From: Isoetes taiwanensis
Taxonomy: Eukaryota; Streptophyta; Lycopodiopsida; Isoetales; Isoetaceae
NCBI GenBank assembly: GCA_021234155.1
Contig: JAJEKV010000248.1
Location: 310,001 to 374,000, forward strand
Reading direction: 5' to 3'
Length of the DNA: 64,000 nucleotides
Positions 11,780-21,723 of the stretch are shown piece after piece; position 1 is the first letter of the stretch, and each line of letters begins with the position of its first letter. The position numbers were made by a program, and so were the translations under genes. Under the pieces are notes generated by a model. The model was not told where the DNA came from. It ran no database searches and saw only the letters and a program-made list of their open reading frames with translations.

Positions 11780-11935
11780 GGATGGCCCAGATCTCGGCAG
11801 AGGTGGATGGCCGAGATTGCAATCTTCGTGGTGTTATCCTATTGGTTGGACTAAAGGAATGGACGGCCCAGATTTTGAAAAAATAGATGGCTAAGATGGC
11901 GATCCTCTTGGTTTCATCCTATTGGTTAACTTTTC
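11780..11935. repeat. About 85-bp tandem duplication containing ATTGG boxes
   Basis: Two similar units each read GATGGCC..GAT..TCTTSKTGG..ATCCTATTGGTT. ATTGG is the inverse of a CCAAT box and occurs in both. The duplicate lies upstream of the WAT1-like exons and might be promoter sequence; that is only a positional inference. Confidence 0.5.
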
Positions 11936-12639
11936 CTGCCCCTCTATCAGGAATTTCATTGCCCAGGCGCTTGCATGCATACAATCATGGCAGATCCAAA
12001 AGAAGCAGGGCGGAGCAAACATCCATGGTGGTAGAAGCAGTGCAGAGCACACATTCGGCAGTTATGGCGATGGCAAATCTTTGGCAGCTGTGGCAATGGC
12101 AAATCCGACAGGTTTTGTTATGGTCTTAGAGGCTTGTTTTTCGTTTATTTTCTAAGCTTTGTTTCTCTGAATCCGAACTCTGAAAGCATAACATTTTTCA
12201 GGACTAGGAAGCTTGATCCGAGCTGGAAGTGCTTATTTTGCTTGGGCGTGAAGGGTTGCAGACTTGCTGGATGCAATCTGATGGAACGAATTCGTGGTAG
12301 CATTAGAACAACCGATTCATTTCTGCGTTGCTATGCCGGAGCAACAGAAGCTAAACAGCTGTCTGGCTTCCGTAGAATGATCTGTTTTTGGATGTTGCTT
12401 ATTATATCCTATTCTGAATGCCACTTCATTCCTATTATTGGTCCTGAAATCACTTCTTATCTTTGATCTTGTCCCCAAAAGCATTTCGAGCATTTGATAA
12501 TCTAAGAGCCATGCTTTTTGCAACTGCCTCACATATTTGCCTTATGATTTGTTCTTCTAGGAACTATTTCGACCCCTTACCTCTAAGATCGGAGATAACT
12601 AATGGCAAAAAGCTGATATTTTTTTGGCAAGAACAAGCA

Positions 12640-13003
12640 GCATGCATATCCCTGAAAGCTCAACTTGTGGAAGAGGGCAACTTTGCTTGACAGTGACATA
12701 TAATCCTTGGGACATGGGGGTGGTCTGCCTCATCTTATCATTTTTATCCTTTGCAATCTTTCTCATCATGACTGTAAGGATCACAAGAGCAGTGATTATT
12801 GATTCGTATGATTTTTCATAAATTTAAAATCCTTGAAAATCTTACAGGCCTCGTTTTTACGAGATTATTCTGCAGCGTTATCCATATGGGCAGCTTCTTG
12901 TTTTTTCAGTACAATTCAGCTTGGAGTGTTCTCTCACATTCTTGTGAAGCCATCAGATTGGTTATTTTCTAATATAGAAGAAGGATTGAGCATCTTATAT
13001 GCA
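12640..13003 (+). pseudogene. WAT1-related (EamA) transporter, truncated exons
   Basis: Two adjacent exons match the plant WAT1/nodulin-MtN21 family of ten-helix drug/metabolite carriers. The first reads NPWDMGVVCLILSFLSFAIF up to a GTAAGG donor after 12773. A 74-bp intron ends in TTACAG. The second (12848-13003) reads RDYSAALSIWAASCFFSTIQ, then SNIEEGLSILYA, and stops at a GTAAGT donor. Both join in frame as IMT-ASFLRDY. The next acceptor candidate (TTTATTTCAG near 13120) leads to an immediate stop rather than to the expected last helices. No convincing first exons were found upstream; an ATGGCAGATCC at about 11988 runs quickly into a stop. It is best read as a gene fragment. Only the central and C-terminal helices are represented, so it should not make a working carrier. 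Confidence 0.65.
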
Positions 13004-13019
13004 GTAAGTTGTGCGATGT

Positions 13020-13535
13020 TCTAAATTCTATGAAAATGAACTTGGCAAGCTTATTGCAAAATTACTTGACTTCTCAAAGAGCCTCATAGGTTTATAATCA
13101 CGTTCTATTTTATTTCAGGGTCAAGACAAAAAGATATGAGGGTTTCTTGATCCTTTCCCATAATGCTTCTTAGTTGTCCGTGAAACATGCTTATAGTCTG
13201 ATCTGTTCCATGATGAAGATGAAGTTGTGGAAGAAGAAAAGGAGAGTTGAGATGACGTTAATCATTGTTTTTAACCACAACCATTAATTCAATTGTTTTA
13301 AACCTTAACCATTGAATGTTAATTGAATGTTATAATCTGATGTTAAAATTTAAAATTTAGATTGCAATCCATCAGTATCAGTATGTGTAAATAAGAATGG
13401 AGATAACATGAATATTATGTCTTATGGACTTGTTTGGGTTCGATTCCCAAAAGGCTTTTTTTTTAACAATTAAAAAGATCAATGCAAAATTCATAATATT
13501 AGCTTTTAAATTGTGGTTTATAGTAATTTTTTATT
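13020..13535. other. Spacer after the WAT1 fragment
   Basis: AT-rich sequence with a short run of related words (ATTGAATGTTAATTG and similar). A GGGTTCGATTCCC at about 13436 resembles a tRNA T arm but has no cloverleaf around it. Nothing else seen. Confidence 0.35.
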
Positions 13536-13537
13536 TT

Positions 13538-13735
13538 AATGTGTGCCATGTGTCAACATTTGATTTGATAGAAGACATATTAAAAACAATACCTTCTTTT
13601 TCTACATGTAATAATAATGCTTTTTTTATTTCAAAAGTATGCCACGTGTCCATATTTGATTAGCTAGAATAATACTTTTTTATTTAAAAAGTATGCCACG
13701 TGTCAATATCTCATTAGTACCACATTAGAAACACA
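13538..13735. repeat. Three diverged units with CACGTG boxes
   Basis: The motif GTATGCCACGTGTC-A-TAT-T-ATTAG recurs at about 13540, 13638 and 13690, each near an AT-rich run. CACGTG (CATGTG in the first unit) is the plant G-box bound by bZIP and bHLH factors. Here it may be only part of the repeat. Confidence 0.6.
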
Positions 13736-14378
13736 CATTTTTTCTACGTGTTATAATATTATTTTTTACATGTCCTTATTTCAGGAAAACTATAGCTAGA
13801 TTTCAATAACACATGTAGGGTTTCGTAAATTAAAAAAAGGCCATACGTGATTTTTTTTTAATTTTGCAAAAACAACACTTGAAACAACATGTCCATATTG
13901 CGAAAAAGAACACTTGAAAACATCAATTTTCTATTTCCTACGTGTTCTTTTCTTTGTAGTGTTTTATTTCTAGTGTTGTAATTTAGTTTTTCAGGTGTAG
14001 TAAAATTAAAACCTACACGTGCTATTTTAAAGATAAACGATGCATGGTTCCGCCAAAAAACAACAGTGAAGGAAAAAAGTACACGTTGACAAAAAATCAC
14101 AAAAACCATGTCAATTTTTTCTACGCGTGGATTTTTCCGCCAAAAGAAGACAGTGGGAAATTTCTGCCAAAAAACCACTGTCTCTTTGTGCAAATCCGGA
14201 TAAACAGGCCACGTGGACTTTTGGGGCCATTTTGGTGTTGTTTTTGGCATAAAACAACACTTCCGTACAACTAAAAAACAACTGTGGACCAAAAATTGGG
14301 GTCAGTGTGGTAAGTATGTGAGTGAGTCAAAACATCTGCACACGCAACCTATTTGACATCTGCACCTTATGTCAGGCT
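13736..14378. other. AT-rich stretch, no gene seen
   Basis: Weak inverted similarity is visible around 14050-14280 (ACAGTG, CCGCCAAAA and their complements). No product or boundary was identified. Confidence 0.3.
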
Positions 14379-14379
14379 C

Positions 14380-14496
14380 AGTCTCTTTTGTTTGTCATGT
14401 TTGATGTATCTATATTGCCCCCTAGGATGAGGTCGCTCACTCATTTTTAGGTGGCGATTTAGATACATCAAGCAAGAAACTCGAAAAGGGAGTAAG
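14380..14496. repeat. Hairpin K1
   Basis: Two arms of about 50 bp fold back. The left arm starts GTCTCTTTTGTTTGTCATG and the right arm ends with its diverged complement CGAAAAGGGAGTAAG. The loop is about 10 bases around GGTCGCTCA. A second copy is K2. Confidence 0.75.
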
Positions 14497-14594
14497 CCAA
14501 GAGCGCGACCCTCTTGAATGGTTGTCAGCTCACCAGCCTTGATATTCTCCGCAGCAAACAATATAGAGTTCTCGAAATTCTTGTTACCTCCTTT

Positions 14595-14721
14595 AGAAAG
14601 AGCGAGCTTTGCTCTGACTCTCTTTTGGGTGTCTCTGTGTTAATGTAGCTTAGTTACTTTGCTAGGTTATATTACACAAAGACGCCCCAAATGGGGGTCG
14701 GAGCAAAAATCGTTCGTTCTA
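14595..14721. repeat. Hairpin G1
   Basis: The left arm (AGAAAGAGCGAGCTTTGCTC ..., ending TAGCTTAG) pairs with the right arm (CTAGGTTATATT ..., ending AATCGTTCGTTCT). Arms are about 55 bp with several mismatches. The loop-proximal TAGCTTAG/CTAGG is shared with the A-type hairpins. Confidence 0.75.
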
Positions 14722-14835
14722 AAAGAGGTTACAAGGTTTTTGGGTACTCTACTTTTATTGTGGCCGCGGATGATATCAGGCTAGTGGTTGCTTGCGATTC
14801 CGTGGGTTCATTAGATGTTAGTGATCGATGAGTTC

Positions 14836-14955
14836 AAGCATCGAGACTTCCCAATCTTTCTTTCCCCTCCTCTTTGGGCAATGTAGCTTAGTTTGAATGC
14901 TAAGTTCCATTGTTCAAAGAGGGGTGAAAGCAAGGCTTGGGAAGTCTCGATGCTT
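14836..14955. repeat. Hairpin A1
   Basis: Left arm AAGCATCGAGACTTCCCA ... TAGCTTAG and right arm CTAAGTTCC ... TGGGAAGTCTCGATGCTT are about 56 bp each and pair well. The loop is TTTGAATG. Confidence 0.85.
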
Positions 14956-15072
14956 GCACTCAGGTCGATTTGGGAATTTGCGATGCTTTGACTCCTGATA
15001 TTCCGTGAGGCCTGACCCTCTTGAATGGTTGCGATTCTGTGGGTAACTTAGATGTTAGTGATTGATGATTTC

Positions 15073-15196
15073 AAGCATCGACACTTCCCCATTTTTCTTT
15101 CCCCCGCCTCTTTGGGCAATGTAGCTTAGTTTACATGCTAAGTTTCATTGTCTAGAAGAGGCGGGTGAAAGCAAAGATTGGGACGTCTCGATGCTT
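15073..15196. repeat. Hairpin A2
   Basis: This is a second copy of the A-type fold, 237 bp after A1. Its arms begin AAGCATCGACACTTCCC and end GGGACGTCTCGATGCTT. The paired CGCCTC/GAGGCG change in both arms keeps the stem. Confidence 0.85.
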
Positions 15197-15316
15197 GGAC
15201 CCAGGTCTTTGGGGGTAAGTCCGATATGCCTGCTTGACCGAACCATCATGCATGAAAGAAACGTAAAACAAGGTAATAATCTGTGGGTTCATTGGATGTT
15301 AGTGATTGATGAGTTC

Positions 15317-15436
15317 AAGCATCGAGACCTCCCAATCTTTCTTTGACCTCCTCTTTGGGCAATGTAGCTTAGTTTACATGCTAAGTTCCATTGTCCAAAG
15401 GGGGGTGAAAGCAAGGTTTGGGAAGTCTCGATGCTT
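15317..15436. repeat. Hairpin A3
   Basis: This is a third A-type fold, 244 bp after A2. The terminal arm sequences AAGCATCGAGACCTCCCA and GGGAAGTCTCGATGCTT again pair. Confidence 0.85.
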
Positions 15437-15482
15437 GCACTCAGGTCTCTTTCATCCTGGCTTAGTCTCTTTCATCCTGGCT

Positions 15483-15600
15483 TAGTCTCTTTTGCTTGTC
15501 CTGTTTGTTGTATCTAAAGTGCCCCCTGAGATGAGATCGCTCGCTCATTTTAGGGGGCACTTTAGATATATACAAACAGGATAATCGAAAAGAGAGTAAG
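15483..15600. repeat. Hairpin K2
   Basis: The left arm TCTCTTTTGCTTGTCCTG ... GTGCCCCCTGAGATGAG pairs with CATTTTAGGGGGCAC ... CAGGATAATCGAAAAGAGA. The stem is about 50 bp and is the better preserved of the two K copies. The words before it (CTTAGTCTCTTTCATCCTGG) are tandemly doubled. Confidence 0.85.
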
Positions 15601-15695
15601 CCTGGAGCGTGACCCTCTTGAATGGTTGTCAACTCACCAGGCTTGATATTGTTCGCGGCAAACAATATAGACTTCTCGCAATTCTTGTCACCTCC

Positions 15696-15829
15696 TCTAG
15701 AAAGAGCGAGCTTTGCTCTGGCTCTCCTTTGTAGTCTCTCTGTGTCAATGTAGCTTAGTTACTTTGCTAGGTTATATTACACAAAGAGGCTCAAAATGGG
15801 GGCCGGAGCAAAAATCGTTCGTTCTAGAG
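15696..15829. repeat. Hairpin G2
   Basis: This is the second G-type fold. The outer CTCTAGAA and TTCTAGAG pair perfectly and extend the stem beyond that of G1. The loop region again holds TAGCTTAGTTACTTTGCTAGG. Confidence 0.75.
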
Positions 15830-16135
15830 GTAGAAGTTGCTATGACGTCAGGAGGTGGGAGCGCACTCACATTTCAAGCCAAAGTGGTGCCTGGGCATTG
15901 TCCATCCATATAGTGGCTGTTAGGCACCAAATCATGGAACATCCTAACTCCTGCTATTGATGGAGAACCTTGAGCATCACTATGACTTGAAATTAGAGGA
16001 CGCGTCCCCTTCGGCGTGGTGGTGGATTGTACATCGACGGAGGTAACAAGGTTTTTGAGTACTCTATTTTTATTGTGGCCGCGGATGATATCAGCCTAGT
16101 GGTTGCTTGCGATTCTGTGGGTGATTGATGAGTTC

Positions 16136-16256
16136 AAGCATCGAGACTTCTCAGTCTTTCTTTCCCCTCCTCTTTGGGCAATGTAGCTTAGTTTGAATGC
16201 TAAGTTCCATTGTCCAAAGAGGTGGGGTCAGCAAGATTTGGGAATTCTCGATGCTT
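16136..16256. repeat. Hairpin A4
   Basis: This is the fourth A-type fold. The right arm is more diverged (GGGAATTCTCGATGCTT) but still pairs with AAGCATCGAGACTTCTC. Confidence 0.8.
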
Positions 16257-16298
16257 TGACTTTGATATTCCGTGACCCATGCTTGCACTCAGGTCTTT

Positions 16299-16492
16299 GG
16301 GCGTAACTCCGGTACGCCAAATTGGCATTTGAATGCCATCGGGGTTGTGTATCTGTACCTCCATTCCTTTGGGCGGCACCTGCCATGTATACCCATTAGG
16401 TATGTAGAGCATGTGCCACCCCAAGGAATGGAGTACAGAGTATACAATCCCGATGGCATTCAAATGCCAATTTGGCGTACTGGAGATATGCC
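16299..16492. repeat. Long hairpin P
   Basis: This is the largest fold: arms of about 90 bp and a small loop near CATTAGG (about 16395). Outer arms GGCGTAACTCCGGTACGCC and GGCGTACTGGAGATATGCC pair. The inner AAATTGGCATTTGAATGCCA pairs without mismatch. The short reading frames on both strands here mirror each other because of the fold. Confidence 0.9.
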
Positions 16493-17285
16493 TCACCTAT
16501 CTAGTGGTTGAGAGGATGTGGATCATGTACCTTGTGAACCTTCTGATGGATCAGATTCGTCCCAGCTGGTCCGTGGCTGTCAGTGATGACTTTAAGGTGT
16601 GAAACTTCGTGAAGTTGCTATATTTTATCTTTTTTTAAAATCTAGATTCGATGCTTTATAGGATGCGTACGCTAAAGAACTTCATAAAATCGCCAAAGTT
16701 TGATAATATTGCATCCCAATTATAGTAAATTCGCCAAATTAATGGACATTTTACAGTAAAAACCTCAATTTTATGGTAAAACATCCAATTCTACTAAATT
16801 CGTTTCTATAAAAATGTTGGAAAAATAGGAAACAATCGCCACTATTCCTATAGTTTAGAAGCAGCTAGAGGATGATAAAATCATCACTGGTGGCTGTTTG
16901 GCCCCTTGCCATGCGTAGATTACTTCTCATCAGCAAGATTCTGTGGCATGCGAAGAGGCAAGCAGCAACGAAAGTCGAGACGGGTCTGATCCGAGGAAGG
17001 TTCTCAAGGCATTAAGTTCGACGGAGGTAAGGGAACATGGTGATGCATAATCATTGGTTGGAGAGTGGATCGTGTATCTAATGAAATCTCGTATCCGTCA
17101 AAGTCGGCTCGATTGATCCGTGGCCGTTTGATCCCTTGGCATGTGTAGATTACTTCTCATCAGCAAGATTCTGTGGCATGCGAAGGGGCAAGCGTCAACG
17201 GAAGTCAAGCCGGCTTTGGCGGGTTCGAGGTTTCTCTAGGCACTTAGGTCGATTGATGTTATACATGAATGAAGCATGGACCGAA
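16493..17285. repeat. Diverged tandem units with 240-bp period
   Basis: The segment GTAGATTACTTCTCATCAGC ... GGCATGCGAAG occurs at about 16914 and again exactly 240 bp later. The segment TTGGTTG-AGAG-GTGGATC-TGTA at about 17050 recurs in diverged form at about 16500. The block follows the hairpin cluster, whose A-type folds are also about 240 bp apart. An AT-rich 200-bp stretch (16620-16860) holds nothing recognised. Confidence 0.65.
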
Positions 17286-17440
17286 GTTACAAATTGTTGA
17301 AATGACCTGAACGTTCATGCATGAAAGAAACATAAAACAAGGTAACGAAATATATAGAAGACAAAAACTTGTAACAAAAAACTTTACCAAAACGGTTACA
17401 ATAGTTTGAACATCCTCTCATACACGGTCTAGGCATCTTT

Positions 17441-20003
17441 CTAGGCATCACCATCTTCATCAGTTCCATCATCTGGGGTTCCATCCTCTTCTGCCTGCTG
17501 GCCTAGGTTCAACCTCCTCTGGCCCTTTCCTTTACTGCAACGTCCTCGAGATGTGTTTCCTATGACATGTTGCCTGTTTGTCTGGGTCATTGGCATTGGA
17601 GAGTCCGCTGGGTCACATACCGTTAAGTCCTCAAGCAGATCTCCTGTATTACTTGGACCTGGCCTTTCTGTATCAGACTCCTCTTCTTCTGTATCTTCGC
17701 TGTTGTCTGAGTCGTCCGAGAACATGTTCTTGTCTAAATCATCTTCGGCATCAACAAAATGGGTACGTTGAATGTCCTCATCAACATGGTTAGCGGTATT
17801 TACAGCGAGCAGCTCGTCCTCACTGTCTTCGAAGTTGTCCTCTTCCACTTCGGAATCTGCATCCATGAAAGGAAACTGTAGCTTATCAACTACGGCTGCA
17901 CCACTGTTGCGATTCAAAAGCCGCCAATTTGAGAAGTTATATACAAGTTTGTCAGCCTTCTTATGCAACGAGGCGATTTCGTATCACACTATGTATGTAC
18001 TTATAAGCACTCCAGTTCCTCTCACTTGCACTATTGGAGGATACCAAGGAGAGGATAGTCATTGCAAGGGCCTATAACTCAGTAACCTGTCCATGGGCTT
18101 GCCACCATGCATAAGATTCCATATTTGGTTCCTTCTTGTGACTCTCCAGTGCATCGTGAAGCTCTTCATCTGCCCACCTTCCACTCAAGTTCTGGTATTC
18201 AGTTAACTCGGCAATGAAAAGTTTGTAGTCCGAGCTGTTAGGGTAGAACATTTTTGCAACCTTCTTCAATGAACCCATCACTTCTTTATCTATATGCTGG
18301 TCCATATCGTGGTTGTGTGGGTCTAAGACATGTGCGGCGCCATGAAGATCATTGTAGGACTTCTTCCATCGTTCATTGAAGTCTCTAAGCAGTGCTGCGC
18401 GCTTGGCATTGTCAAAGGGTGCATTGGGGCCATCACGTTCTAGAAAGGATTGAATGGAGTGCCATCACCTCCAGACCTTTCCAGTGCTTGCCTTCGAAGA
18501 ATCAAGGGTTTTGATGGCATGACAAACAGGTTGCATGCACTTGACAACGTTCTTTATGCCTCTCCAAAATGTCTCCCGCCCAAGCATTTCTCGAAGGGCG
18601 GCAGCTTGCTGCCGGTGCCTCTCCCACTCAAAAAACTCTGTATGGTCAAAGGTCGAGATAATCGAGTCGCGACACCTAAGCACTCTTTCAAGACAAATGT
18701 AATTGGAACCAAACCGAGTCTGGCCAAGATTCATGAGTGCTAGGGCCTTCTGACGCAATGACTTGTATATGGCGTAAATTGTCGGCTTCTTTGTGATGAA
18801 TTTCACGAGACGACGGGCCTTTTGAATGGGATCTTTGAACCAAGTGTGCTGTGAAAACCAGTCCTTGAGCATTAAGTTTAGGCAATGGCATTGGCAGTTG
18901 GTCGCGTGCAATCCTGGAAATTCAGACACCAACAATTCACCCGCTAACTTACAATTAGACGCGTTGTCCATTACGACCTGAAATATTCTCTTCGGTCCAA
19001 AACTCTCTATCACAGCCTTTGTTTTCTGAAAAATCCAATCTCCTGTGACTTGGTCAGTTTTGGTTTCTACGGTTTTGAAGAATACTTCGCCCCCTGGATA
19101 CACGATCATGAAATTTATAAGATGGTCCTTGTTTACATTGCTCCAACCATCAGTCACTAGTGAGGCTGGCCTGGCTTCAGTAACACGACACAACTTCATT
19201 TCCACCCTCTCGACCATTTTCCCGTATATTTCATCCACCATTTTGTTATTGGCATGTTTGTATGAAGGCAATCTAAAAGCCGGCCCTGCTTTGGCAACTT
19301 CCTGGAAGGATTCTTTCATTGCTTTGTGCTCCAAAATATGTGGAGACAACTCGGCATATAAAAATGCCTCTACAACCTTCAATTGCGTCTTCTTCAGTTG
19401 CTCTGATGTTAAGCATTGGTCAACCCTCTGTTGCTTAGTCTGTCTTTCCACTATCTCAATTGTCTCTGCCATTCTTTTTTCGTCTGTACTTAACCCTCCT
19501 ATCGACCCTAGTCCACCCTCTGGTTGGTACATTGGCGCTGTAGGAGGGGTGGTGTAATTGATTTCTTCTTCTTGGCATTGTGAAGGTCCTTGGCTATCCC
19601 TTGGCTGTGTTCTTCTGCTGCTATTCTTTTTTCGACCCAACACTTCAAGTGCATCTTGTCGTATGTCAGCAAATGTCGTACAAGTTTGCACCCCAATTTT
19701 AGGATCCAGTAAAAGATGAGCTCGTATTCTTGTCGCGCATCCATTTATTGATGTGTACCCACAAAATACGCATTGCCACTCATTCTGACCAAATTCCTTC
19801 ACAAATCCCCACTCAGGACCTCTCTTTTGATCACCAGTATTTCGACATATAATTCTTCCACGTGCTATTGCAACCCCCGTGGCCCTGCCATGACCGCGCG
19901 ATGGCCGCGCACCCCTAGACGATGATGCATGACCGCCAGCGGCACCGGATGTAGATGCATGGCCAGCTGCGGTACCTGATGTAGATGCATGACCAGCTGC
20001 CAT
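17441..20003 (-). pseudogene. hAT transposase (BED finger, DUF659, hAT-C)
   Basis: This was a DNA transposase for cut-and-paste movement of a hAT element. From ATG at 20003 the frame reads an N-terminal triplication of GHASTSG, then a BED-type finger (CVFCGYTSINGCATRIRAHL). A DUF659 core follows (SLVTDGWSN, VVMDNASNCKLAGELL, CQCHCLNLMLKDW). It stops at TGA 18465-18467 after 512 residues. The same frame continues without other change (WHSIQSFLERDGPNAPFDN, then YAWWQAHGQVTEL) to a TAG at 18072-18074. It then gives the dimerisation motif (SASERNWSAYKYIHS) and shifts by one base before KADKLVYNFSNWRLLNR. An acidic tail ends at 17441. Three defects make it a pseudogene. The two nonsense codons fit C-to-T change at CGA and CAG. 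The 5' terminal region is 20180-20422; no matching 3' terminal repeat was found. Confidence 0.9.
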
Positions 20004-20179
20004 CCATGCTGCTATCTAAAATTACTGTCTCTGCTCTGCTATGGTAAAGGGTAAAGACTCCTTAATCGCCCGAACTAAAGGCCAACGTCTATATATGCGA
20101 AGGAGCAAGCTTGCTACGCATATGTTACATCAGCGTCCCGTTCGAACGTAAGGAGGGAAGGACAGGAACCTATAGGTCT

Positions 20180-20422
20180 CTATAGTTTCTTTCGCGTAAG
20201 CGAAACAGTTAATTTCGCTTACGCGAATTTTTTTTTGCTTCGTGTAAGCGAAGTCAGCTGTTTCGCTTACGCGAATCGAAACTGTTGTTTTCGCTTACGC
20301 GAAAATTTTTCGACGCCGGAAATGTTTTTGGACGTATTTTTGACATATTAAACATCAAATTTGTGCCGTATCTTTCGAAAAATACGTATTACATATAAAA
20401 CGTATACAGTATTGAACCTCTG
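20180..20422. mobile_element. hAT 5' terminal and subterminal region
   Basis: The region ends GTATTGAACCTCTG, a shortened version of the terminus of the MITE at 7143. Inside it are five copies of a 14-bp near-palindromic word, TTCGCGTAAGCGAA or its complement TTCGCTTACGCGAA, in alternating orientation at about 20190, 20213, 20240, 20264 and 20290. Clustered subterminal motifs are where hAT transposases bind in known elements, so these are likely binding sites. Confidence 0.7.
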
Positions 20423-20830
20423 GTACACATGGCATGACGTGCCGGCCTGCGAGCCTGACATGCCAGTACGCCACGACAGCATCCAAGGCATGTCACATGC
20501 CATAGACGTCATTAAACGACGTCATGCACACGTGGCATGACACGTCTGAGTATTTTTTGTAACATTTACCACTATATATTTATTACCTACAGAAGGAACT
20601 GTGTACTAATTTTTTGTAACACGTATTTATATGACAAATATTTTGTATGCATCCTTGCAAGTTAGTCATTTCAAAAGTTTGTTTTACTATATATCAATGT
20701 ATTTGTGGATATGTAGAATGTTTAACCATATTTGTTGTATAACAAAATATCTCCTTTCTTCTGCAATTGCTATCACAAAAAATTTCATGTACAAAATGCA
20801 ACAAAATCTAATTTAACCACATGAATTTGC
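20423..20830. other. Spacer between hAT terminus and LINE fragment
   Basis: It includes repeated CATGGCATGACG-type words (20428-20540) and AT-rich sequence. No gene recognised. Confidence 0.35.
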
Positions 20831-21007
20831 CCCATAGTATTTTACTGAATGAGATGGTTTGCAAGATGGTCCATAGACTATCAACAGATTATGGATATGT
20901 CGGATATCGCGGAGCAGGAGCTGCATTTGAATGAGCGCTTTGCTACCTCTCTGTGAGATGCGCCCACTCTTGCAAAGCCCAAAACAGAGCACTACCACAC
21001 GCAGGTT

Positions 21008-21392
21008 AATCCGTCACTTGAACATGGCCCCCACCAGTATTTGAAGGCACACATCTCTACCAAGAAACGGAGAGCTATAGCTGCAATAAGGACAGGGTCC
21101 CACCATCTCAGAATTGAGACAGGCCGCTGGGGTACGGATGAAGGGCAGGGAATCCCCTGGCATGAGAGATTATGCCAGTGCTGTCATATGCAGATAGTAG
21201 AAGATGAACACCATGCTCTACAGGAATGCCCGGCATATGCACACATCTGAGCAGCTCATGCCGATCTCAGATACTCTGAGATAGCAATTCATCAACTGCT
21301 GGCTTCGCCAATGGTTGCACGTCTCGCGTCCTACATTCTGCAAGTCTCCACTGTCAGGGAGTCCCTCACAACACAGGGAATTTGAGCGCCTA
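21008..21392 (+). pseudogene. LINE-type ORF2 C-terminal fragment (zinc-binding tail)
   Basis: The frame reads LKAHISTKKRRAIAAIRTGS, then HHLRIETGRW, CQCCHMQIVEDEHHA and ECPAYAHI. The RxGSHxLxIExGRW ... CxxC ... EDExHALxECPAY arrangement is the C-terminal zinc-binding module of plant non-LTR reverse transcriptase proteins. An in-frame TGA at 21248-21250 interrupts it. The same frame then continues with ADLRYSEIAIHQLLASPMVA to a second stop at about 21390. The reverse transcriptase itself is absent, so this is a 5'-truncated insertion. It ends at about 21594 in a TTCC repeat, which may be its 3' tail. Confidence 0.7.
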
Positions 21393-21417
21393 GATAGGGC
21401 CTCTGAACGCCTACTAC

Positions 21418-21480
21418 AAGGGTTTTTCCTCCCACATGGGGGGTTTTTTCATCCCAGTGGTAGAGACACATTGTACAGGG
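21418..21480 (+). other. 3'-UTR hairpin of the LINE fragment
   Basis: CTACTACAAGGGTTTTTCC and GGGGGGTTTTTTCATCCCAG sit back to back as in the better-folded copies at 27695 and 36210. The sequence GCTAGTTGGCCTCCATGGA follows about 60 bp later and recurs near 36330. Confidence 0.5.
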
Positions 21481-21570
21481 TTTCTGTAGTTTTCTTTTAT
21501 GTTTGAAAAATTTTCGATATATTGTATCACCGTCTCATAGGCTAGTTGGCCTCCATGGACGTTAAAATAT

Positions 21571-21594
21571 ACTTCCTTCCTTCCTTCCTTCCTA
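21571..21594. repeat. (TTCC)n microsatellite
   Basis: Four to five TTCC repeats follow the LINE 3' region and may mark its 3' end. Confidence 0.7.
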
Positions 21595-21723
21595 AAATGA
21601 CTATTTTCAAGAACATTTTTGCAAAATTTTGGAGTAAAGACAATTATAGCCTACCTTTTAGCTGATTTTTAGAATTTTAAGTGTACTTCGAAAACATTGT
21701 TGTCTTCTTTCCCTATCTCATTG

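Noticed and set aside
13425-13455. GGGTTCGATTCCC, looks like a tRNA T arm
   Set aside because: No A box, anticodon arm or acceptor stem fits around it.
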